From positions 451,001-515,000 of the forward strand of contig CAJIZG010000003.1 of the NCBI GenBank assembly GCA_905181865.1: a DNA stretch of 64,000 nt, given 5' to 3'. Positions 33,978-43,753 of this stretch are shown here, piece by piece (the first letter of the stretch is position 1; every line of letters starts with the position of its first letter). The position numbers and the translations under genes are program-made. The notes under the pieces are model-generated. The model saw only the letters and a list, made by a program, of their open reading frames with translations. It searched no databases and was not told the origin of the DNA. The DNA comes from Urechidicola croceus. Lineage in GTDB: Bacteria > Bacteroidota > Bacteroidia > Flavobacteriales > Flavobacteriaceae.

Positions 33978-36047
33978 CTACGGACGATGCGTTCGGAAAG
34001 AGCTGGCGGGCAGGCCTTCTTTATTTATGAGATTCGGTTCGGCTTCCTGATCCCAGGCGAATCTTGCTGCAGTCGGTTTGGCGATGGCGTCGCTGGAGAC
34101 GAGAACGGTGTTGCCCTCGATCACGGCTTGGGCCTTAACGAATTTTCCGTCTTCACCCGCGATTTCAAACCAGTCGAGAGGCTTGGCGTCGCGCGAGGCG
34201 AGCCCGCTTCCGGGATGGTCGAAACTCAGGCGAATCTTGCTGCCTTCGATAGCCATCGATTTATAGAGGGGACCGGAGTAGACGAGGTTGTCCTGGCCAT
34301 AGTCTTTCGAAAGAGCCCAGAGCGCGAGGCGCTTGCCAACGTCTTGTTTGTTATTCGGATGGATGTCGGTGATGTTGCCAATGTCCGAGGTGACAGCCAT
34401 ACCGGTATGGGGAATATTGAGCGCGGCGGTCTGGGCCTCCCAGAGCTGGGGCAGAGCGCGTTCTTGGCCGCTGCCGTAGCGATAGGGCGCGATCTGCACA
34501 AAGTAGAAGGGAGCGTCGGGGCGAAGGAAGACGTTGCGCCAGGATTGGATGAGCACCTGCATTTTGTCGAAGTAGCGCATGCCGTCGCCGTTGTTCGATT
34601 CGCCCTGGTACCATATCGCGCCGCGAATGGAGAACGGGACAAGGGGGTTAATCATCGCATTGTACAGAAGCGTCGGATGGTTGGGCCCGGGGCCAGAAGC
34701 GGTCATCTTACCGACGAGTTCGATGCCGGGCTTATAGCGCCAGGGACCGGCCAGTCCGATGCGGTCCGTCTTCTCGGAGCCCGAAACGCAGAGCGCCATG
34801 TCCTCGGGCGCGGCGCCCCACAGGCCACCGGCGGCCCCGGTGTCGATGGCGCGCACGGTGATGGTGTTGGGGCCGGCCTTGACAAGACTGAAAGGAATGC
34901 CATAGACGCGCGGCTTGTACCAATTGCTGATGTTGCCTCCCTTGAGACTGCCGGTGGCACCGATGCGCTTGCCGTTGAACCAGGTGACATCGACTTCATC
35001 GACGGGCCCGAGTTGAAGCACAAGGTTTTTCCCAACCCACGATTCCGGGATATCAATCGTCTTGTGAAACCAGACCATGCCATTGAAGTCGGGCAGCCCT
35101 GTCTTCTCCCATTGATTGGGAATTTGCATGGTTTTCCAACTCTGGAGATTAAGGTCAGGACTCGTCATTTTGCGAACGAGTTTAGCGTCGGACTCGGCAT
35201 CGATGAGCTCTTGCCAACTTTTCAAGACAGGTTTGTTCTTCTTCGTAACGTCCTTGGCGAAGGACTGTGGATTGTGGAGATCGTCTTGGATTTCGGCAAT
35301 GCGCTCGGTCATGCCTGGCAGCTGCGAGATCTCCTCCTGGCGCGTCCAGGTCTCGATAATCGTGCCACCCCAGGAGGAGTGGATTAGGCCGATGGGGACA
35401 TTGATGCGTTGGTTGAGTTCACGTCCGAAATAATAAGCGACGGCCGAGAAGTCCGAAATGGTCTCGGGCGAACAGACCTGCCACTGACCGGAGATATCGT
35501 CCTGGGGATCGATGGCGGTTGTAAGCGGAACGCTAAAAAGTCGGATCTCGGGATGGTTCGCCGCTGTGATTTCGGTCTTGCCGTTGACCGATCTGTCGAC
35601 GCTCATCTGCATGTTGGACTGGCCCGAGCAGAGCCAGACCTCGCCCACAAGGATGTCGATGAAACGAATTGTCTCATCGCCAGCCTTAACGGTCATCGTC
35701 AACGAACCTTTGCCGCTTTCGAGGCTCGGCAGGGTGAGGCGCCAGCGCCCTTCTGCATTCGCGCGGGTGCGAGCGGAGTGCGGGCCCACCTCAACGGTGA
35801 CAGCGCGGCCGGGCGCGGCCCAGCCCCAAACCGGCAGGGGCTGCTCGCGCTGGAGAACCATGTGGTCGGTGAAGATGCCAGCCATTCGGAATGCGGGCTG
35901 CGGCTCAGCGGCCTGCAGGCTTTTACCAGGTTGAATTACTTTTGGTTGAAGATCAGGTTCCTTATTTTGCGAAAAACCAGTTGTTACTTGTAAAACTAAA
36001 AGCAACACTATTAACATTGCTTTTGTATTAAAAAATAAATTGTTCAT
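33978..36047 (-). CDS. GC-rich SASA-family esterase, copy 2, with an exchanged signal peptide
   Basis: The 689-residue protein has the same GC-rich esterase body as the copies at 1373, 36230 and 38306: nucleophile-type Ser144 in GQSN, WYQGESN, and DIHPNNKQDVGKRLA. Its first ~42 residues are different and AT-rich: a Bacteroidota-like signal peptide ending TTGFSQNKE. Homology to the other copies resumes at LQAAEPQPAF. This looks like a fusion of a local signal peptide to the imported body. Function by family: removal of O-acetyl groups from a glycan, outside the cytoplasm. The plus-strand frames within it (one of 482 codons) are shadows. Confidence 0.87.
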   Translation of the reverse strand: MNNLFFNTKAMLIVLLLVLQVTTGFSQNKEPDLQPKVIQPGKSLQAAEPQPAFRMAGIFTDHMVLQREQPLPVWGWAAPGRAVTVEVGPHSARTRANAEGRWRLTLPSLESGKGSLTMTVKAGDETIRFIDILVGEVWLCSGQSNMQMSVDRSVNGKTEITAANHPEIRLFSVPLTTAIDPQDDISGQWQVCSPETISDFSAVAYYFGRELNQRINVPIGLIHSSWGGTIIETWTRQEEISQLPGMTERIAEIQDDLHNPQSFAKDVTKKNKPVLKSWQELIDAESDAKLVRKMTSPDLNLQSWKTMQIPNQWEKTGLPDFNGMVWFHKTIDIPESWVGKNLVLQLGPVDEVDVTWFNGKRIGATGSLKGGNISNWYKPRVYGIPFSLVKAGPNTITVRAIDTGAAGGLWGAAPEDMALCVSGSEKTDRIGLAGPWRYKPGIELVGKMTASGPGPNHPTLLYNAMINPLVPFSIRGAIWYQGESNNGDGMRYFDKMQVLIQSWRNVFLRPDAPFYFVQIAPYRYGSGQERALPQLWEAQTAALNIPHTGMAVTSDIGNITDIHPNNKQDVGKRLALWALSKDYGQDNLVYSGPLYKSMAIEGSKIRLSFDHPGSGLASRDAKPLDWFEIAGEDGKFVKAQAVIEGNTVLVSSDAIAKPTAARFAWDQEAEPNLINKEGLPASSFRTHRP

Positions 36048-36229
36048 TTTTGTTTTTATTTTTATTTGTTTTTATTTATTTATTCGTTTTTCTTCTGGCT
36101 TAACAAGCACTTCAAAGCTTTCTTATCGGCGTATGCATTGACCCATGATTCACGCCTTTATATTCCCTCTATGTCACTTTACCGCCTACTTTGTCAGATC
36201 CGCCATCTCCGCTACGCCAATCGCAAGCC

Positions 36230-38233
36230 CTACGGGCGATGCGTTCGGAAAGAGCTGGCGGGCAGGCCCTCTTTATTTATGAGATTCGGCTCGGCTTCCT
36301 GGTCCCAGGCGAATCTTGCTGCTGTCGGTTTGTCGATGGCGTCGCTGGAAACAACAACGGTGTTGCCGTCGATCACGGCTTGGGCTTTGACGAATTTTCC
36401 GTCTTCACCCGCGATTTCAAACCAGTCGAGGGGCTTGGCGTCGCGCGAGGCGAGCCCGCTTCCGACATGGTCGAAACTCAGGCGAATCTTGCCGGCTTCG
36501 ATAGCCATCGATTTGTAGAAGGGACCGGAGTATACGAGGTTGTCCTGGCCATAGTCTTTCGCAAGAGCCCATAGCGCGAGACGCTTGCCAACGTCTTGTT
36601 TGTTTTTCGGATGAATGTCGGCGATGTTGCCAATGTCTGAGATGACAGCCATGCCAGTGTGGGGAATATCGAGCGCGGCGGTCTGGGCCTCCCAGAGCTC
36701 GGGGAGAGCGAATTCATTGCCGCCGTAGCGACAGGGCGCACTCTGCACAAAGTAGAAGGGAGCGTCGGGGCGAAGGAAGACGTTGCGCCAGGATTGGATG
36801 AGCGCCTGCATTTTGTCGAAGTAGCGCATGCCGTCGCCGTTGTTCGATTCTCCCTGGTACCAGGTGATGCCGCCCATGGCAAAAGGGACAAGGGGGTGAA
36901 TCATGTTGTTGTACAGAAGCGTAGGATTGTTGGGCCCGGGGCCGAAAGTGGCTATTGTACCGACGAGTTCGGTGCCCGGCTTATAGCGCCAGGGACCGGC
37001 CAGGCAGATGCGATCAGTTTCCTCGGAACCGGCGACACAGAGGGCCATGGCGTCGGGCTTGCCCGACAGGCCGCGGGAGCCAAACGTGTCGATGACACGT
37101 ACGGTGATAGTGTTGGCGCCGGCTTTGACAAGGCTGGCGGGGATGCTGTAGACGCGCGGATCCCTATATTTGTTGATGGGGGTGGCGCCCACGTGCTGGC
37201 CGTTGAACCACGTAACATCGCCTTCAAGGATGCGGTCAAGGTGCAGCACGAGGTTCTTGCCCACCCACGATTCGGGAACGTCAATGGTTTTGCGGAACCA
37301 AACCATACCCCTGAAGTCGGGCAGGCCCGCTTTTCCCCATGCGTTGGGGATCTCCATAGTTTTCCAACTGCTGAGATCAAGGTCAGGACTCGTCATTTTG
37401 CGACCGAGTTCCTCGTTGGCTTTTGCCTCTTTTAACGCCTGCAGGCTACTCGCGGCAAGTTTGTTCTTCTTTATATCGTTCTTGGTGATGGCCGGCATAT
37501 TGTGGAGAATATCCTTGGCTTCGGCGATGCGTTCGATCATGCCGGGCAGCTGCGAGATTTCTTCGTGGCGCGTCCAGGTTTCAATAATCGTTCCGCCCGC
37601 GGAGGCGTTGATCAGGCCGACAGGCACTTCGATGGACTGGTTGATTTCGCGTCCGAAGTAATAAGCGACGGCCGAGAAGTCCCCGATGGTCTCGGGCGAA
37701 CAGGCTTGCCACTGACCGGAAATATCGTCCTGGGGGTCGGTGGACAAGGGGTTGGGGCGCGGAACGACAAAAAACCGGATGTTGGGGTGGTTGGCTGCTT
37801 TGATTTCGGCTTTGCCGTTGGCCGAGCTGCTAACGGACATTCCCATGTTGGACTGGCCCGAGCAGAGCCAGACCTCGCCCACGAGGATGTCGGTAAAGCG
37901 AATTGTCTCATCGCCAGCCTTAACGGTCATCGTCAACGAACCTTTGCCGCTTTCGAGGGGCGGCAGGGTGAGGCGCCAGCGTCCTTCTGCGTTCGCGCGG
38001 GTGCGAGCGGAGTGCGGACCAACCTCAACAGTGACAGTACGGCCGGGCGCTGCCCAGCCCCAAATAGGCAGGGGCTGGTCACGCTGGAGAACCATGTGGT
38101 CGGTGAAAATACCAGCAATTCGGAATGCAGGCTGCAGCTCAGCGGCGTACAGGCGATAGCCTGCAGTGCCGCCAAGTAACAGGGCGACCATCATTATAGT
38201 TAGGATTGCTTTTCGTAATATGATGTTTTTCAT
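36230..38233 (-). CDS. GC-rich SASA-family esterase, copy 3
   Basis: The 667-residue paralogue has an N-terminal signal (ILRKAILTIMMVALLLGG), Ser128 in GQSN, a beta-sandwich insert (WFRKTIDVPESWVG, GDVTWFNGQHVGA), WYQGESNNGDG and DIHPKNKQDVG. It is most like the next copy in signal and length. In place of the AIWYQGE block it reads ITWYQGE. The region around residues 235-290 is shorter and different from copy 1. It ends with the same GLPASSFRTHRP tail as copy 2. A tandem neighbour lies 72 bp upstream, with a small leader containing GGTATAAATTTT. Confidence 0.87.
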   Translation of the reverse strand: MKNIILRKAILTIMMVALLLGGTAGYRLYAAELQPAFRIAGIFTDHMVLQRDQPLPIWGWAAPGRTVTVEVGPHSARTRANAEGRWRLTLPPLESGKGSLTMTVKAGDETIRFTDILVGEVWLCSGQSNMGMSVSSSANGKAEIKAANHPNIRFFVVPRPNPLSTDPQDDISGQWQACSPETIGDFSAVAYYFGREINQSIEVPVGLINASAGGTIIETWTRHEEISQLPGMIERIAEAKDILHNMPAITKNDIKKNKLAASSLQALKEAKANEELGRKMTSPDLDLSSWKTMEIPNAWGKAGLPDFRGMVWFRKTIDVPESWVGKNLVLHLDRILEGDVTWFNGQHVGATPINKYRDPRVYSIPASLVKAGANTITVRVIDTFGSRGLSGKPDAMALCVAGSEETDRICLAGPWRYKPGTELVGTIATFGPGPNNPTLLYNNMIHPLVPFAMGGITWYQGESNNGDGMRYFDKMQALIQSWRNVFLRPDAPFYFVQSAPCRYGGNEFALPELWEAQTAALDIPHTGMAVISDIGNIADIHPKNKQDVGKRLALWALAKDYGQDNLVYSGPFYKSMAIEAGKIRLSFDHVGSGLASRDAKPLDWFEIAGEDGKFVKAQAVIDGNTVVVSSDAIDKPTAARFAWDQEAEPNLINKEGLPASSFRTHRP

Positions 38234-38305
38234 TTTTAATTTATAAAATTTATACCAAATATATCGTGGCGTTAGATGCCATCGCCACTACGCCAATCGC
38301 AAGCC

Positions 38306-40309
38306 CTACGGGCGATGCGTTCGGAAAGAGCCGGCGGGCAGGCCTTCTTTATTTATGAGATTCGGCTCGGCTTCCTGGTCCCAGGCGAATCTTACTGCGC
38401 TCGGTTTGGCGATGGCGTCGCTGGAGACGAGAACGGTGTTGCCGTCGATCACGGCTTGGGCTTTGACGAATTTTCCGTCTTCACCCGCGATTTCAAACCA
38501 GTCGAGAGGCTTGGCGTCGCGCGAGGCGAGCCCGCTTCCTGTATGCTCGAAACTTAGGCGAATCTTGCTGCCTTCGATAGCCATCGATTTGTAGAGGGGG
38601 CCGGAGTAGACGAGGTTGTCCTGGCCATAGTCTTTCGCAAGAGCCCAGAGCGCGAGGCGCTTGCCAACGTCTTGTTTGTTTTTCGGATGGATGTCGGCGA
38701 TGTTGCCGATGTCTGAGATGACAGCCATGCCGGTGTGAGGAATATTGAGCGCGGCGGTCTGGGCCTCCCAGAGCCCGGGCAGAGCGAGTTCTTGGCCGCT
38801 GCCGTAGCGATAGGGCGCGATCTGCACAAAGTAGAAGGGAGCGTCGGGGCGAAGGAAGACGTTGCGCCAGGATTGGATGAGCGCCTGCATTTTGTCGAAG
38901 TAGCGCATGTCGTCGCCGTTGTTCGATTCGCCCTGGTACCAGGTGATGCCGCGGATGGCGAAAGGGACAAGGGGGTGAATCATCGTGTTGTAAAGAAGCG
39001 TGGGGAGGTTGACATAGTTGTTAGGATGAGGGAGCGAGGCGTGGAGTTGGACACCTGGCTTGTAGCGCCAGGGACCAGCCAGGCCGATGCGATCAGTTTC
39101 CTCGGAACCGGCGACACAGAGAGCCATGGCGTCGGGCTTGCCCACCAGGCCGCGGGAGCCAAACGTGTCGATGACACGTACGGTGATTGTGTTGGCGCCG
39201 GCTTTGACAAGGTTGGCAGGGATGCTGTAAACGCGCTGTTTGTAATATTGGCCGGGAGCGGTGGCGCCCACACGGTGGCCGTTTAACCACGTGACATCGG
39301 CTTCGTAGATGCGGTCAAGGTGCAGTACGAGGTTCTTGCCCACCCACGATTCCGGGACATCAATCGTCTTGTGGAACCAAACCATGCCCCTGAAGTCGGG
39401 CAGGCCCGCTTTTCCCCAATTGTTGGGGATCTGCATTGTTTTCCAACTGCGGAGGTCGCTGTCAGGATTCGTCATTTTGCGAGCGAGTTCGTCGTTGTCT
39501 TTCGCCTCGTTGAACGCCAACGACGAACTCGCGGCGCGTTCTGCGCTGGCTTTGTAAGCGAGTTTGAACGCCGGGTCGTGGTGAATATCTTGGGCTTCGG
39601 CGATGTGTTCGGTCATGCCGGGCAGCCGCGAGATTTCTTCGTGGCGCATCCAGGTTTCAATGATCGTTCCGCCCCACGAGGCGTTGATAAGTCCGACAGG
39701 CACTTCGATGGACTGGTGGATTTCGCGTCCGAAGTAGTACCCGACGGCCGAGAAGTCCCCGATGGTCTCGGGCGAACAGGCTTGCCACTGACCGACAACG
39801 TCGTCCTGGGGATCGCTGGCCATGGCGGTGGGGCGCGGAATGTTAAAAAGTCGGATGTTGGGGTGGTTGGCTGCTTTGATTTCGGCTTTGCCATCGGCTG
39901 AGTTGTTAACGGACATTTCCATGTTGGACTGGCCCGAGCACAGCCAGACCTCGCCCACAAGGATATCGGTGAGGCGAATTGTCTCCTCGCCAGCCTTAAC
40001 GGTCATCGTCAGCGGACCTTTGCCGCTTTCGAGGGGCGGCAGGGTGAGGCGCCAGCGCCCTTCTGCGTTCGCGCGGGTGCGAGCGGAGTGCGGACCAACC
40101 TCAACAGTGACAGTACGGCCGGGCGCGGCCCAGCCCCAAATAGGCAGGGGCTGGTCGCGCTGGAGAACCATGTGGTCGGTGAAGATGTTAGCCATTCGGA
40201 ATGTGGGCTGCAGCTCAGCAGCGTACAGGCGATGGCCTGCAGTGCCGCCAAGTAACAGAGCGGCCATCATTGTAGTTAGGATTGCTTTTCGTAATATGAT
40301 GTTTTTCAT
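38306..40309 (-). CDS. GC-rich SASA-family esterase, copy 4
   Basis: The 667-residue paralogue has the signal ILRKAILTTMMAALLLGG, Ser128 in GQSN, WYQGESNNGDD and DIHPKNKQDVGKRLA. In the middle part it resembles copy 1 (HASLPHPNNYVNLPTLLYN) rather than copy 3, but its N-terminal region matches copy 3, so the copies are mosaic. It follows the GH92 gene by 28 bp and probably forms a transcript with it and with copies 3 and 2. Multiple variants of one esterase suggest several acetylation patterns on the substrate, or simple amplification. Confidence 0.87.
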   Translation of the reverse strand: MKNIILRKAILTTMMAALLLGGTAGHRLYAAELQPTFRMANIFTDHMVLQRDQPLPIWGWAAPGRTVTVEVGPHSARTRANAEGRWRLTLPPLESGKGPLTMTVKAGEETIRLTDILVGEVWLCSGQSNMEMSVNNSADGKAEIKAANHPNIRLFNIPRPTAMASDPQDDVVGQWQACSPETIGDFSAVGYYFGREIHQSIEVPVGLINASWGGTIIETWMRHEEISRLPGMTEHIAEAQDIHHDPAFKLAYKASAERAASSSLAFNEAKDNDELARKMTNPDSDLRSWKTMQIPNNWGKAGLPDFRGMVWFHKTIDVPESWVGKNLVLHLDRIYEADVTWLNGHRVGATAPGQYYKQRVYSIPANLVKAGANTITVRVIDTFGSRGLVGKPDAMALCVAGSEETDRIGLAGPWRYKPGVQLHASLPHPNNYVNLPTLLYNTMIHPLVPFAIRGITWYQGESNNGDDMRYFDKMQALIQSWRNVFLRPDAPFYFVQIAPYRYGSGQELALPGLWEAQTAALNIPHTGMAVISDIGNIADIHPKNKQDVGKRLALWALAKDYGQDNLVYSGPLYKSMAIEGSKIRLSFEHTGSGLASRDAKPLDWFEIAGEDGKFVKAQAVIDGNTVLVSSDAIAKPSAVRFAWDQEAEPNLINKEGLPAGSFRTHRP

Positions 40310-40337
40310 TTTTAAGTACTAATAATTCATACTGCTT

Positions 40338-42548
40338 TTAGAACAATTCCTTATTAGGTTTACTGCCTAAAACAAAATGGAGTTCACCACCATCCATAAT
40401 TTGCTGATGCGTTATTGTCAGTTTGTTGTATGTTTTTCCGTTTAGAGAAATGGCTTGTATGTATTTGTTTTGTTCTGACTGGTTTTCGGTACTTATTATA
40501 AACTTTTGCCCATTTTCCAGATTGATAGTTGCCTCTTCTAGCAGGGGAGACGTTATACTATAGATACCACTTGCCGGATTAACAGGATATAATCCTATAG
40601 ATGAAAATACCAACCATGCTGACATCTGACCACAATCTTCGTTACCACAATATCCGTCTGGTTCGGTACTATATGTGGTGGTGATAATCCGGCGAACCAT
40701 ATCCTGGGTTTTCCAATGTTCTCCTGCGTAATTAAATAGATAAGCAACGTGGTGGCTCGGCTCGTTTCCATGTGCGTACTGGCCAATCATACCGGTACTA
40801 AAAGAGGGTAGTTCATCTTCGGGTTCAGGATCGTAGTTAAACATAGTGTCTAGCTTTGCTATAAATTGAGGTTGCCCCAAGGTATCAATCAGGCCTTCCA
40901 TATCGTGTGGTACAAACCAGAAGTATTGCCATGCATTACTTTCGCAATATGGCTTTGTGTAATCTTTCGCTGTAAATGGCGTAGTAAAGTTGCCATCGAT
41001 ATCTTTAGGACGCAAAAATGTTGACTCTGTATCGTAGAGGTTTTTCCAGTTGTTAGCTCTTTTAGCAAAGGTTTTATATATCTCTTCTTCTCCCAACGCT
41101 TTTGCCAATCGTGCAATACACCAATCGTCGAAAGCATATTCTAAAGTTTTTGACACCGACCAATTACTTGTTTTCGTTCCTGCCGGAACATAGCCGTATT
41201 TCATATACAGATCAATCTCTCTTGGTTCTTTAGTGGCAGAAGTAACACAGGCTTCGAGTACTTTCTTTGCATCCATTGGGATACCCTTAAAATATGCATC
41301 TACAGCTATCGGAACTGCATGATATCCTATCATCGTAAAAGATTCGTTCCCAGCCAAAGACCAAATCGGAAGCAATCCTGTTTCGTCGTAATGCGACATA
41401 AAAGATTTAATCATATCTTCTGTCTCATTAGGACACAGTACTGTGTATAATGGATGGGCTGCTCTAAATGTGTCCCAAAGCGAAAAAGTGTCATATTTAT
41501 TATAGCCCTTTGCAATGTGATTTTTACCATCGGCACCTTTATATCCTCCATCAACATCGCTGTGTAAAGATGGGGTTAAAAAGCAATGGTAAAGGTTCGT
41601 ATAGAAAAGTTCTTTTTGTGCCTCAGTTCCTTTTACGTCTATCTTTGTCAGATAACTTGTCCATATATTTGCCGCTTCATTTACTGTTTTGTCAAAATCC
41701 CAGTGGGTTAATTCAGCATTAAGATTTTTGCGGGCTCCTTCAATACTTGCAGATGATAGCGCAACTTTAACAAGAATTTTTTCGTTGTTTTTGGTTTTAT
41801 AATTTGCTACAATCCGAGTGTGTTTTCCTTTTACACTTTTTGTTGAGGCCTCTTTGGTCTCTTCAAACAGTTGGGCATTGTCAAAAGGTTTTGAAAATTT
41901 AACAACAAAATAGACTCTTTGATCTTTTGCCCATCCTGTTGATTTACGGTATCCAGAAATGGTTTGTTTATCTTCGATATTGATTTTTGAATCTACCGGA
42001 CGGTCCCAGTTTATGCTATATCCCAAGTCTAATATCAACTGGCTTTTATCGTCTTTTGGAAATGTATATTGATGAAATCCAACTCTTGCAGTTGTTGTTA
42101 GTTCTGCCTTAATACCAGAGCTTAAAAGGTCAACAGAGTAGTATCCAGGGCGTGCCTCTTCGCGATCGTGCGAGAATTTAGAGTAAGGACGATACCTTTT
42201 ATCGGTGGGGGTGAGGCTCTCTGTAAATCTGCTGTTAAGTGGCATAAGTAACAAGTCATAAAGGTCGCCTGAGCCGGTTCCTGTAAGGTGCGTATGACTA
42301 AAACCCGAAATTGTAGAATCCCCATAATAATAACCAGCAACTCTGTCCCAGCCAGAAAGTCCGTTGTCGGGGCTTAATTGTACCATGCCAAATGGTAAAA
42401 CTGCTCCCGGGTACGTTTTTCCTTCTCCACTGGTTCCTGTAAATGCATTTACATATTTGTTTGGTGTATCCTCAATTGCAGTTTGAGATTTATTCGTACA
42501 GTTGGTAAAAACTGCAAACAACAAAATAGTAACTAATATATACCTCAT
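40338..42548 (-). CDS. GH92 exo-alpha-mannosidase family lipoprotein, copy 2
   Basis: The 736-residue protein has a lipoprotein signal (FTNC, Cys17). GH92 blocks are clear: KTYPGAVLPFGMVQLSPDNG, GFSHTHLTGTGSGDLYDLL, YDTFSLWDTFRAAHPLY and GNEDCGQMSAWLVFSSIG. The last of these holds the acid-type Glu found in active alpha-mannosidases of the family. The protein is only distantly similar to the other GH92 at 14895, so they are not a recent duplicate. It lies upstream of the esterase array and probably shares its transcript. The leader 42549-42700 shows no recognisable element. Confidence 0.93.
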   Translation of the reverse strand: MRYILVTILLFAVFTNCTNKSQTAIEDTPNKYVNAFTGTSGEGKTYPGAVLPFGMVQLSPDNGLSGWDRVAGYYYGDSTISGFSHTHLTGTGSGDLYDLLLMPLNSRFTESLTPTDKRYRPYSKFSHDREEARPGYYSVDLLSSGIKAELTTTARVGFHQYTFPKDDKSQLILDLGYSINWDRPVDSKINIEDKQTISGYRKSTGWAKDQRVYFVVKFSKPFDNAQLFEETKEASTKSVKGKHTRIVANYKTKNNEKILVKVALSSASIEGARKNLNAELTHWDFDKTVNEAANIWTSYLTKIDVKGTEAQKELFYTNLYHCFLTPSLHSDVDGGYKGADGKNHIAKGYNKYDTFSLWDTFRAAHPLYTVLCPNETEDMIKSFMSHYDETGLLPIWSLAGNESFTMIGYHAVPIAVDAYFKGIPMDAKKVLEACVTSATKEPREIDLYMKYGYVPAGTKTSNWSVSKTLEYAFDDWCIARLAKALGEEEIYKTFAKRANNWKNLYDTESTFLRPKDIDGNFTTPFTAKDYTKPYCESNAWQYFWFVPHDMEGLIDTLGQPQFIAKLDTMFNYDPEPEDELPSFSTGMIGQYAHGNEPSHHVAYLFNYAGEHWKTQDMVRRIITTTYSTEPDGYCGNEDCGQMSAWLVFSSIGLYPVNPASGIYSITSPLLEEATINLENGQKFIISTENQSEQNKYIQAISLNGKTYNKLTITHQQIMDGGELHFVLGSKPNKELF

Positions 42549-42708
42549 TTTTTTTACTTTTTATAATTTTTAATTCAGTTTATCAATCAAGGATAAAATT
42601 CTCCGTTTCATAAATTTACCATGGTATAAAGCCAGGCTTTTACTTTAACCCGAATTATTCACCAAAAACCTATTCCAAAGCCAAATAGACTGCTATAATT
42701 GAGAATGC

Positions 42709-42990
42709 TCAAAATTTGTTTAGTTCATAAATCATGTGATACTCTTTTTTGTTTTTTACTTTATAAATATGAACCGCTTCGTGTACATCATCAAAAACCT
42801 TTTTATTTTTCCCCCAACCATTTGGAAAGTTATTTACTATTGTGGAACGAACCATTACCCCACTGTGCGCTCCGGTATAAAACAGATAAACCTTTTTTTT
42901 ATCAGCCATCACCCAAAAGTCTATCCACTTTCCATTTGAGTCTTTTTGAATAAGGTTTTTATACGGAGTCCAAAGTTCAGGTTTTGTGAT
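42709..42990 (-). pseudogene. GH62-like (arabinofuranosidase-type) gene tail
   Basis: The minus strand encodes KPELWTPYKNLIQ, then KWIDFWVMADKKKVYLFYTG, then FPNGWGKNKKV and a stop. This resembles the last blades of GH62/GH43-type five-blade propeller enzymes (compare the family's IDFWVICDD block). The upstream end stops exactly in the TTTCACTAGT motif of the dispersed repeat, so the rest was lost by a repeat-linked event. Its C-terminus is also shorter than in complete enzymes. Family assignment is moderate. Confidence 0.5.
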
Positions 42991-43120
42991 TTCACTAGTA
43001 TTTTGGATTGATTTAAAATTGGAAAACTGTTTAATCTAAACTCTAGGCGTTATAACTACTGCTTAAAACGTATGACTTTAAAAAAACCCTTAAAAAAGAT
43101 TAAAAAAATTATAATTGTAA
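42988..43120. repeat. Dispersed repeat, copy R3 (shorter)
   Basis: About 130 bp matches the inner part of R1 and R2, beginning at TTTCACTAGT and ending with AAAAATTATAATTGTAA. The outer ~45 bp is replaced by the GH62-like tail. The next stretch, 43121-43320, has a protein-like frame (IVFEVDETWDISC) but nothing I can name. Confidence 0.78.
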
Positions 43121-43336
43121 GATTCGCCTGTTTCCGACCAGACATTAAATAACTATAAAGTTTTGCGGATTTAAGGTTATAGAGAAAAAGCCGAAAAAAA
43201 TCATGTAACTTCTTACCTCTATGCTAAGTTTGATACAGGAAATATCCCATGTCTCATCAACTTCAAAAACAATACTAATATCATCCCTTATTTATCGATA
43301 ATTTTTTACCACCCAGAACCTCTTGGGAGCCTGTTT

Positions 43337-43753
43337 TTACCTGATTCCATCATATGGAAATAATTGTTTCCAAAACTGATCGTATTGATCCCACTTGATA
43401 AGGTTAATTCCCCAGTGTGGGCTGGCACCTGTCATCCAGGCAGATACCCTACCTTTTCCCAACGAATGTTGAGAAAGCAGTGGAAACCATTGGTCCCAAT
43501 ATTTAATCTCCAAAAGTGTTTCGCTTTCAGTCCTCCTCTTTGTTTGGTTGAAGCCCAAAATCGGGGGAAAGCCAGAAAAATCAATACCGTCGAGTATTGG
43601 ATGATTCTCTATGGTACTACGAACATCAAAACTTGCTGTAGATTCTAACAGGTCGTCGGTCTCAAGGCACTTCACTGGCAAAACATCACGAAACAAACTC
43701 CGTCCCCATCCCTCCTTTGCCGTGTTGACCACTGAAGCTTTACCACCCTCCAT
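43337..43753 (-). pseudogene. ThuA/GATase-like protein, C-terminal part
   Basis: About 138 residues contain DVLPVKCLETDDLLE, HPILDGIDFSGFPP and TGASPHWGINLIKWDQY, matching the second half of putative glutamine amidotransferase-like (ThuA-related) proteins. It continues the frame 43740-44132 after a stop plus a one-base shift. True product length would be about 265 residues. Confidence 0.7.

Noticed and set aside
33939-35387. Plus-strand open frame of 482 codons (and similar ones at 1802-2581, 35409-35993, 36659-37435, 37502-38179, 39320-39901)
   Set aside because: They are antisense to GC-rich esterase genes, recur at the same relative place in every paralogue, have no recognisable motifs, and follow from the few stop codons in GC-rich DNA.
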